From positions 1 through 6,758 of the forward strand of contig CAJUES010000101.1 of the NCBI GenBank assembly GCA_910585765.1: a stretch of DNA of 6,758 nt. The letters run 5' to 3'. This document shows, in pieces, positions 1 to 5,136 of the stretch; position 1 is the stretch's first letter; every line of letters begins with the position of its first letter. The translations under genes and the position numbers were made by a program. Under the pieces are notes generated by a model. That model did no database searches. It saw nothing but the letters and a program-made list of their open reading frames with translations, and was not told the DNA's origin. The stretch is from an uncultured Lachnospiraceae bacterium (lineage in GTDB: Bacteria; Bacillota; Clostridia; Lachnospirales; Lachnospiraceae).

Positions 1-668
1 TCGTAGCTGTGAAAGAAATTGATGTTTCCCGACAGATGGTCTCGCCCGTTCGTCGTTCTCGCGTACACATCAACGGGCAGCGAGTGCAGATCGATCGCGC
101 GGGGATTTGAACCGATATCGTTCTCCTGCATCAGGAAGATCCTGCATTTGGATCCGACACCTTTCTTGTGCGCCACGATCCTAGCGGGGGAGACGTTGAT
201 GAACAGGCATGGATAGTCTGGAAATTCTGACTGGTCGTCTCTCTTTTCGCCGAAGATGATCACGGTGTCCGCGTCTTCTTTGTAGATGTTTGCTGCCAGT
301 GTGCGGGATTCCACGCTGCAGTCTGCAAAGTAGTACCAGTTTTTCTTTCGCTGGCGGCTGAGCAGGAACAGCGGCAGCCCTTCGCTGGTGACAAAGGAGA
401 TCACGGCACCAAACAGTGTCATCATAATACCCGCGGACAGCAGCAGGAAAATGACGCCCACCGCCTGTCCAAGGGGCGTCACGGGTGTCAGATCACCGTA
501 GCCGACGGTGGTCAGCGTGACGAGGGAGTACCAGAATGCGTCCCCGAAGGAGCGGATTGTCGCGTGGCTGTCAGTATACTCGGACAGGCAGAGGACAGTC
601 AGCAGGAAGAGATAGATGACGAGCAGGAGGATCGTCATACGCAGATAGAGTTTACTTTTTCTTTTCAT
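1..668 (-). CDS. Two-helix potassium channel family protein, C-terminus cut by window edge
   Basis: Membrane protein expected to conduct K+ across the cytoplasmic membrane. Read on the minus strand from ATG at 668-666, it is open for 222 codons to the left edge. A basic N-terminus (MKRKSK) is followed by TM1 (about residues 11-29), a pore helix (FWYSLVTLTT, about 45-54), the selectivity filter TTVGYGD (53-59) and TM2 (about 66-94). This is the KcsA/MthK-type 2TM pore. A cytoplasmic part follows from about residue 105. Its start, WYYFADCSVESRTLA then a TVIIFGE strand, resembles a TrkA-N/RCK Rossmann fold, but the nucleotide-binding GxGxxG glycines are absent. The start is supported by GAAAGGAG at 684-677, 8 nt upstream, and by a promoter at 722-750. 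It is divergent from the other genes and probably functionally independent of them. The pore assignment is firm; the regulatory domain is tentative. Confidence 0.9.
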   Translation of the reverse strand, partial: MKRKSKLYLRMTILLLVIYLFLLTVLCLSEYTDSHATIRSFGDAFWYSLVTLTTVGYGDLTPVTPLGQAVGVIFLLLSAGIMMTLFGAVISFVTSEGLPLFLLSRQRKKNWYYFADCSVESRTLAANIYKEDADTVIIFGEKRDDQSEFPDYPCLFINVSPARIVAHKKGVGSKCRIFLMQENDIGSNPRAIDLHSLPVDVYARTTNGRDHLSGNINFFHSY

Positions 669-703
669 TGATCTGGCTCCTTTCTGGTTTCACGCATTGT
701 TTT

Positions 704-731
704 TCTACAGTTCCTTAGGTAAGTGTATCAT
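704..731 (+). promoter_or_regulatory. Weak candidate promoter for the acetyltransferase/regulator operon
   Basis: On the plus strand, TCTACA (704-709) and TATCAT (726-731) are 16 nt apart and could act as a weak -35/-10 pair, giving a start near 738 and a leader of about 45 nt before the ATG at 785. The match is poor, four of six bases at the -35. The -10 overlaps that of the divergent channel promoter, so the two promoters could interfere. It is listed because something must drive the rightward genes and no better candidate is visible in this gap. Confidence 0.2.
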
Positions 732-750
732 TTTTTGGCAGCAGTTTCAA
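722..750 (-). promoter_or_regulatory. Sigma-A-type promoter for the potassium channel gene
   Basis: On the minus strand, TTGAAA (-35; plus coordinates 745-750) and TACACT (-10; 722-727) are separated by exactly 17 nt. A TG one base upstream of the -10 gives an extended -10 (TGATACACT). Transcription would begin near 715, leaving a leader of about 45-50 nt before the ATG at 668. This is the best promoter match in the window. It is based on sequence match only. Confidence 0.6.
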
Positions 751-784
751 TCGCGGAGTCGTTTCCGGCGATGGAGGAAATGGG

Positions 785-1342
785 ATGAAGATAGAGACGG
801 ATATGCGCGGCAGCCGCATCTGTATCAGAAATTACAGGGAATCCGACCTTGTGTTTCTCACGGATATGTGGTTTGACGCGGAAAACGGAAAGTACTTGAG
901 CGATCCGGCAAAGGAGTATGTCGATGAGACTTACCAGAAGGCGCTTGACGCGCTCGGGGAGAGTCCGCATGGTTATTACCTCGTCATTGAGCTTGCGGAC
1001 ACGGCAGAACGTGTCGGATCGTGCTGCATGTTTCCCGACGAGACCGGGAAGATATATGACATTGGTTACTGTGTTCACAGGAAATTCTGGCGTCAGGGGT
1101 ATGGCAGCGAGGCGCTGCAGCTGATGCTTGGCTGGCTGGGACTGCAGGGGGCGGAGTGCGTGACGGCGGAGGTCGCGGTAGAGAATGCGGCGTCGAACCG
1201 CCTGCTCGGGAAGCTTGGATTTGTTGTGGAGCGGACGGCGAGATTTCGGAAATATCACATGGATATCACCTATGACAGCTACATATACGAAAAGAAACTG
1301 AATGCCTTGCCGTCTGTGGATGTGCAGGGACAGCGAGCGTAG
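785..1342 (+). CDS. GNAT N-acetyltransferase, RimJ/RimL (Acetyltransf_3) type
   Basis: A 185-residue cytoplasmic enzyme expected to transfer acetyl from acetyl-CoA to an amine; the substrate cannot be read from sequence. The N-terminal RICIRNYRESD (11-21) is the typical first strand of this subfamily. The acetyl-CoA motif A is DIGYCVHRKFWRQGYGSEAL (92-111), with the pyrophosphate-loop glycines G105 and G107 and the tryptophan typical of RimL-like members. VENAASNRLLGKLGF (132-146) is the conserved motif B region. The length is normal for the family. GGAGGAA at 773-779 lies 5 nt before the ATG and supports this start. It ends 22 nt before the response regulator and is probably co-transcribed, though a role in the signalling system is not evident. 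Fold assignment is firm and substrate is unknown. Confidence 0.88.
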   Translation: MKIETDMRGSRICIRNYRESDLVFLTDMWFDAENGKYLSDPAKEYVDETYQKALDALGESPHGYYLVIELADTAERVGSCCMFPDETGKIYDIGYCVHRKFWRQGYGSEALQLMLGWLGLQGAECVTAEVAVENAASNRLLGKLGFVVERTARFRKYHMDITYDSYIYEKKLNALPSVDVQGQRA

Positions 1343-1364
1343 GTCAGGATAGGAGGAAAACAGC

Positions 1365-2081
1365 ATGCGTATCGCGTATTGTGAGGATGAACCCGCGCAG
1401 GCGGCGCTTGTGCGCGCCATGATCCTGCGGTGGGCGGGGAGCCGCAAGATCACGGCGGAGGTCATTTTGTATGAGAGCGCGGAGGAATTTTTGTTCAAGA
1501 ATGAAACATTTCCATATGATGTCGTTTTCCTGGATATCGCGATGCGGCAGATGAACGGCGTGGAACTTGCGCGCGCGATCCGGCAACAAGACAAAAATCT
1601 TCCGATCGCCTTTCTGACGGCGGACAGGACGTTTGCGATCGAGGGATATGAGGTGCATGCCGTTCGGTATCTGCTCAAACCGGTCACGGCGGAGAAGCTT
1701 GGCAGTCTGCTCGACGAACTGTTGGAGGCGGCAGAAAAGGATATGCAGGACACTGTCTGCATCACAGTCGGGGAGAAGGGGGCTGTCAGAAAGATTTCGG
1801 AGAGCAGCATCTGCTATATTGAAGTGCTGGGGCATTACACGCAGCTTCACTTAAAGGACAGCTCCGCGGTCCGCATCAAGGAGAGTCTGGCGGCAGTTGC
1901 GGCGATGCTGCACCAAAGAGAGCTGTTCGTGAAGTGCCACAGGAGCTTTGTGGTGAATCTCTCATGTGTCGAGAAGATCAGCCGCGCGGAGTGTATGCTC
2001 TCCGACGGGACGCGGCTGCCGGTCAGCCGCAGTTCCTATCAGGATCTGAATGAGCGGTTCATACGGTATTACAGGGAATGA
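1365..2081 (+). CDS. LytTR-family response regulator (AgrA/ComE-like)
   Basis: A 238-residue transcription factor of a two-component system. The receiver domain (about 1-122) has the acidic pocket E7-D8, the phospho-acceptor D57 in VVFLDIAM, T85 in FLTAD, and K105 in YLLKP, so all canonical receiver residues are present. The C-terminal LytTR DNA-binding domain (about 130-236) shows YIEVLGHYTQLHL (151-163), FVKCHRSFVVNLSCVEKI (188-205) and LPVSRSSYQDLNERF (218-232), all family hallmarks. AGGAGG at 1351-1356 is 8 nt before the ATG. The adjacent GHKL kinase is its probable partner. Members of this family bind pairs of short direct repeats upstream of target promoters; its own operon and the ABC genes downstream are plausible targets, but this is inference. 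Confidence 0.95.
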   Translation: MRIAYCEDEPAQAALVRAMILRWAGSRKITAEVILYESAEEFLFKNETFPYDVVFLDIAMRQMNGVELARAIRQQDKNLPIAFLTADRTFAIEGYEVHAVRYLLKPVTAEKLGSLLDELLEAAEKDMQDTVCITVGEKGAVRKISESSICYIEVLGHYTQLHLKDSSAVRIKESLAAVAAMLHQRELFVKCHRSFVVNLSCVEKISRAECMLSDGTRLPVSRSSYQDLNERFIRYYRE

Positions 2082-2116
2082 GGCTCCGCATATAGGCAGA
2101 GCGAAAGGAGCAATAT

Positions 2117-2437
2117 ATGAAGGAAATTAAAATCAGGTCATTGTGTGTGATCTCGATCAATGTGATCGGGGTGATCGGTCTCATTTATTTTGCCATTCCG
2201 TTTCTCGTCCACGATACCAGGATCGTTAATCCGAATGCAATGCTGCCTGCCGAAGCATGGGATTGGGCGGGGATGATATTGACGTTCGGTCTGGTGCCGC
2301 TTCTGATCGCGAATGGTTTCGGCTTTTTCTTTGTGCGGGGAAAGAGAAAGACAGTAAGATTTTTATTTTTTATTCCAAGTGTGGTGTGCCTGGTGATCGT
2401 GTATCATTACTGGACTCTGGCGATGGCTATGGGGTAA
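2117..2437 (+). CDS. Small three-helix membrane protein, probable sensor partner of the kinase
   Basis: A 106-residue hydrophobic protein that I do not recognise as a named family. Predicted helices by eye are TM1 (about 9-31), TM2 (about 50-73) and TM3 (about 82-101). The N-terminus (MKEIKIR) and the TM2-TM3 loop (RGKRKTVR, 74-81) are strongly basic. By the positive-inside rule the N-terminus is cytoplasmic, the 18-residue TM1-TM2 loop (with DTR, NPN and WDW) is outside, and the C-terminus is outside. GGAG at 2107-2110, 6 nt before the ATG, supports the start. The gene sits 35 nt after the response regulator and ends 5 nt before the kinase. The kinase has just one helix and no sensor domain, so I infer that this protein supplies sensing or anchoring. 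An immunity-like or accessory membrane protein is the alternative. Confidence 0.8.
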   Translation: MKEIKIRSLCVISINVIGVIGLIYFAIPFLVHDTRIVNPNAMLPAEAWDWAGMILTFGLVPLLIANGFGFFFVRGKRKTVRFLFFIPSVVCLVIVYHYWTLAMAMG

Positions 2438-2440
2438 GGA
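2431..2440 (+). promoter_or_regulatory. Ribosome binding site of the kinase, overlapping the upstream stop codon
   Basis: The sequence GGGGTAAGGA contains the TAA stop of the small membrane protein (2435-2437) inside a purine-rich stretch. GGGG lies 8 nt and AAGGA 2 nt before the ATG at 2443. Neither is an ideal Shine-Dalgarno arrangement, so kinase translation is probably coupled to termination of the preceding gene, which would tie their amounts together. Confidence 0.45.
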
Positions 2441-2442
2441 TC

Positions 2443-3150
2443 ATGGTGATACTGTTAATTTTGTTCCTGCTTGTCATCATTGTCTGTCTGCTGTACCGCA
2501 CGATGGATAAGGCATATGAGCGGCAGATCGCCGCGTACCAGAACAAGCTGCTGAAAAACCAGGTTGACGAGGTGCACAACATGTATCTCACGATGCGGGG
2601 CTGGCGGCACGATTATCACAATCATATGCAGTCTGTCAAGGCGTATCTGGCGATGGACAGTCTGGATGAGGCGAGGGCTTATCTCGACAGACTCGAGCAG
2701 GATCTCGACGACATCGACCTGCTGTTTCACACAGGAAATATCAATGCGGATGCCATCTTAAACTCCAAGATTTCCCTTGCGATCCGGAAGGGGATCCAGG
2801 TGGATTACAAGGCGACCGTGCCCAAGGAGCTTGCCGTGTCGGATATCGACCTGTGCGTTGTCATCGGCAACCTGATCGACAACGCGGTGGAGGCGTGTGA
2901 GGAGGTTGAACCACAACATCAGTTTATCCGGCTCTATATCGGAATCCTGCGCAGGCAGCTCTACATATCCGTCAGCAATGCGACAGGCGAGGCCGTGCGG
3001 AAGCTCGACGAGGAGTACATCACGACAAAGCGCGGCAACCACGGGCATGGATTAAAGCGCATCAACAATATCGTGAATAAATACGACGGCTACATCAACC
3101 GCAAGAACGAGCCGGGCGTCTTTGTGACGGAGATCATGCTGCCGATATGA
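2443..3150 (+). CDS. Short GHKL-domain sensor histidine kinase (AgrC/HPK10-like)
   Basis: A 235-residue membrane kinase expected to autophosphorylate and pass phosphate to D57 of the upstream regulator. One N-terminal helix (about 2-18, MVILLILFLLVIIVCLL) is followed by a linker probably forming a coiled coil (about 22-52). The dimerisation/H-box is WRHDYHNHMQ with the predicted phospho-acceptor H56. The GHKL ATPase has an N-box GNLIDNAVEA (N143, N147) and a G-box GNHGHGL (198-204). AgrC-type kinases usually carry five to seven helices; this one has a single helix and no extracellular domain. I chose ATG 2443 because the frame, though open back to 2257, encodes unlikely charged sequence upstream that overlaps the membrane protein in another frame. 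Losing the helix by starting at the ATG near 2503 is less likely. Confidence 0.92.
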   Translation: MVILLILFLLVIIVCLLYRTMDKAYERQIAAYQNKLLKNQVDEVHNMYLTMRGWRHDYHNHMQSVKAYLAMDSLDEARAYLDRLEQDLDDIDLLFHTGNINADAILNSKISLAIRKGIQVDYKATVPKELAVSDIDLCVVIGNLIDNAVEACEEVEPQHQFIRLYIGILRRQLYISVSNATGEAVRKLDEEYITTKRGNHGHGLKRINNIVNKYDGYINRKNEPGVFVTEIMLPI

Positions 3151-3174
3151 TCCCATACATACACCAGACCATCC

Positions 3175-3205
3175 AGGTACAGATTTTTACCGTCTGTGCC
3201 TTTTT
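3175..3205 (+). terminator. Probable intrinsic terminator after the kinase gene
   Basis: AGGTACAGA (3175-3183) and TCTGTGCCT (3193-3201) form a nine-pair stem with one G-U wobble (T3178-G3198) around a nine-base loop. A run of five T at 3201-3205 follows directly. It lies 24 nt after the kinase stop. The stem is not especially GC-rich and the T-run is short, so termination may be partial. It would end the signalling transcript before the ABC genes. Confidence 0.5.
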
Positions 3206-3227
3206 CTGTGCAAAAAACGGGAAAAAA

Positions 3228-3236
3228 TGGTAGGAT
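3228..3236 (+). promoter_or_regulatory. Candidate extended -10 promoter for the ABC transporter genes
   Basis: TGGTAGGAT fits an extended -10 element (TGn followed by TAGGAT, four of six bases of TATAAT). It is preceded by A-rich sequence (3212-3227) and no good -35 is visible at 16-18 nt upstream. A promoter lacking a -35 would suit activation by a regulator, but no clear LytTR repeat pair was found next to it. It lies downstream of the probable terminator and about 45 nt before the exporter start. Confidence 0.25.
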
Positions 3237-3264
3237 GGCGGCAGCGGAGCAAATAGGGGAAAAG

Positions 3265-3272
3265 AAAGGGAG
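3265..3272 (+). promoter_or_regulatory. Ribosome binding site deciding the first ABC gene's start
   Basis: AAAGGGAG lies 10 nt before the ATG at 3283. The same frame is open from an ATG at 3196, but that codon falls within the terminator hairpin and has no Shine-Dalgarno, and the 29 extra residues are polar and do not resemble the N-terminus of an ABC exporter. The start at 3283 is therefore preferred. Confidence 0.6.
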
Positions 3273-3282
3273 AGAACAGACT

Positions 3283-5100
3283 ATGAAGCAGCATTCAATA
3301 TGGAGCAATTATCGGTACACGTATGGACCGCTGTGGCAAAAAAAGAAAAAGATCGTCCTCAGCACGATCGCGGAGGCGGTGTTCTACGTCTTTGTGCCGA
3401 TCGTGGGAATGATGACCACGTCCATGATCATAGGCAGCCTGGAACAGGGGATCTCCATGTCAAAGCTTGTCCTGCTCGTCCTGGCTGCATTTGCCGTCTG
3501 CGGTGTGCTGAACATCGCAAAGGGTTATCTGGAGGCGCGCGGCGACGGGCAGTACATCGAGGCGAGGACCGAACTGTTCATCATGGATCAGATCGAGAAG
3601 GATCTGACAGTCAGCATGGAGCAGTATGAGGACGAGGAGATCCACAAATTAAAAGAAAAGTCGGACAACTGTCTGTGGGCAAACTTTTTTGGTCTGGAAG
3701 GGTTTTTCCGCCACAACAGCGATCTTTTGAAAAGTGTGCTGGGGCTTGTGGTCTATGCGCTGCTCGTGGGCAGCATGAACTGGAAGATCCTGGCAATGCT
3801 CACCGCCATGTCCGCAGTCAGCGCGGCGGCAGCGTACGGGGTGACGCGCTATTACCAGAAGATCAAGGATCCGGTCGCTGAGCAGCAGATGACGATGCAC
3901 TACATCAACCGCGAGGTAGATGACATCCAGGGCGGCAAGGATATCCGCATTTTCGGGCTGGAGAGCTGGATCATCGGGAAGTTTGACGCGGCGATCAGGC
4001 GGTGCCGCCAGCTTCATTTTCGCTGGGATATGCGCTCGTACGGCAGCAATATCCTGGACACGGTGCTGGACGCGGTGCGCGACGTGATCTGCTATCTGTA
4101 TCTGATCCTGCAGCTCGCTGGCGGCATGCGTCTGTCGGAGTTTGTCTTTTATCTGGGGCTGATCGCCGGATTTTCCAACTGGATCGGCATGATCAGCAAA
4201 AGTGTGGTCGCTGTCAGGCAGGACAGTGACAGCATCAACGACCTGCGCGCCTATCTCGATCTGGAGGAGGAAAAGCCGTCCGGCGAGGCGGTGGACTGCA
4301 GCGCGTGGACGGACATCGAGATCGAGTTCGATCATGTCAGCTACCGCTACTGCGGCGCGGAGGCGGAGACGCTGCGCGATGTCAGCTTCCGCCTGGCGGC
4401 GGGCGAGAAGATCGCCCTTGTCGGTGTGAACGGCGCAGGCAAGACGACGATCGTGAAGCTGATGGCAGGGCTGTATCTCCCGACATCGGGCACCGTGTAT
4501 GTCAACGGTGTCAGCACGAGGGATCTGGACAGGAAAAGCTATTTTGCCAAGCAGGCGGCTATCTTTCAGGAGCCGTTTCAGACTTCCTACAGCATCGGTG
4601 AAAATATCGCGCTGGCGGAGACGTACGACCGCGAGAAAATGTGGAAGGTGCTCGCGCAGGCAGGGTTTGACCAGAAGGTCAGAAGCCTGGCAGGGCAGCT
4701 CGATACCCATCTTGGCAAGGACATCGTGCCGGACGGCATAGGGCTTTCCGGCGGGGAGCAGCAGAAACTTCTGCTGGCGCGGGCGCTTTACCGCGATGCG
4801 TCGCTCGTCATGCTCGATGAGCCCACAGCGGCGCTGGATGCGCTGGCGGAGACGGAGATCTACGAGAAGTATCAGACCCTGCTGCGGGGGAAAAGCGTGC
4901 TCTTCATCTCGCACAGGCTTGCCTCCACCCGGTTCTGCGACAGGATCATACTGTTGTCCGAGGGCTGTGTCGTAGAGCAGGGGACGCACGAGCAACTGAT
5001 GCGGAAGCAGGGCGCATATCACGAAATGTTCCAGGTGCAGAGCAGATACTATCAGGATGCCGGGCAGGGGGCTGAAAAACCGGATGGATCAATTTCGTAG
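3283..5100 (+). CDS. ABC exporter half-transporter (fused membrane and ATPase domains), first of a pair
   Basis: A 605-residue type-I exporter half, of normal length. The membrane domain (about 1-330) has six predicted helices near 24-50, 61-81, 148-166, 168-188, 262-282 and 286-306, and the cytoplasmic-loop motif GKDIRIFGLE (218-227) usual in this family. The ATPase domain (about 345-590) has an A-loop aromatic around Y354/Y356, Walker A GVNGAGKT (381-388), Q-loop Q429, signature LSGGEQ (488-493), Walker B LVMLDE with catalytic E513, D-loop ALD (517-519) and switch H544. All catalytic residues are present. A second half-transporter starts 36 nt downstream, so the two very probably form a heterodimer. 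The substrate is not evident; there is no peptidase C39 domain that would point to bacteriocin leader processing. A peptide, drug or lipid exporter are all possible. Confidence 0.93.
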   Translation: MKQHSIWSNYRYTYGPLWQKKKKIVLSTIAEAVFYVFVPIVGMMTTSMIIGSLEQGISMSKLVLLVLAAFAVCGVLNIAKGYLEARGDGQYIEARTELFIMDQIEKDLTVSMEQYEDEEIHKLKEKSDNCLWANFFGLEGFFRHNSDLLKSVLGLVVYALLVGSMNWKILAMLTAMSAVSAAAAYGVTRYYQKIKDPVAEQQMTMHYINREVDDIQGGKDIRIFGLESWIIGKFDAAIRRCRQLHFRWDMRSYGSNILDTVLDAVRDVICYLYLILQLAGGMRLSEFVFYLGLIAGFSNWIGMISKSVVAVRQDSDSINDLRAYLDLEEEKPSGEAVDCSAWTDIEIEFDHVSYRYCGAEAETLRDVSFRLAAGEKIALVGVNGAGKTTIVKLMAGLYLPTSGTVYVNGVSTRDLDRKSYFAKQAAIFQEPFQTSYSIGENIALAETYDREKMWKVLAQAGFDQKVRSLAGQLDTHLGKDIVPDGIGLSGGEQQKLLLARALYRDASLVMLDEPTAALDALAETEIYEKYQTLLRGKSVLFISHRLASTRFCDRIILLSEGCVVEQGTHEQLMRKQGAYHEMFQVQSRYYQDAGQGAEKPDGSIS

Positions 5101-5126
5101 AAGGGGATCATAAAAGGGGATCATAG
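5101..5126 (+). repeat. 13-bp tandem duplication between the two ABC genes
   Basis: Two adjacent copies, AAGGGGATCATAA (5101-5113) and AAGGGGATCATAG (5114-5126), match at 12 of 13 bases. They begin directly after the stop codon of the first ABC gene, and the second copy runs into the AGGAGG ribosome binding site (5125-5130) of the next. The duplication lengthens the spacer between the coupled genes and adds a second GGGG purine block. Confidence 0.85.
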
Positions 5127-5136
5127 GAGGCGTATC

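Noticed and set aside
19..216. Plus-strand open frame of 65 codons at the left edge
   Set aside because: It is antisense to the potassium channel gene, which has clear conserved motifs, and has no domain of its own.
771..788. Five-codon minicistron (ATG at 771) whose TGA overlaps the acetyltransferase ATG
   Set aside because: It consists of the Shine-Dalgarno region itself and has no ribosome binding site of its own; probably a coincidence of the purine-rich sequence.
728..1810. Long minus-strand open frame (360 codons) opposite the acetyltransferase and regulator
   Set aside because: It is antisense to two genes with clear conserved motifs, has no recognisable domain and no ribosome binding site that I can support. 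It is a by-product of codon bias on the other strand.
2257..2442. Kinase frame open for 62 codons upstream of ATG 2443, overlapping the small membrane protein, with T-runs at 2360-2371 that might allow a -1 frameshift fusing the two proteins
   Set aside because: The overlap encodes a polar, charged sequence in the kinase frame but a clean membrane helix in the other frame. The T-runs are in the wrong register for a canonical X XXY YYZ slippery heptamer, and the kinase has its own start and a usable RBS. Separate proteins fit better.
3178..3197. Two half-sites, ACAGAT and ACCGTC, resembling LytTR repeats before the ABC genes
   Set aside because: They are only 10 bp apart rather than the usual 21-22 bp and coincide with the left arm and loop of the terminator hairpin, which explains them better.
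3649..5022. Long minus-strand open frame (457 codons) opposite the first ABC gene
   Set aside because: It is a shadow of a motif-complete ABC half-transporter; the translation is rich in His, Arg, Gln and Leu without a recognisable fold.
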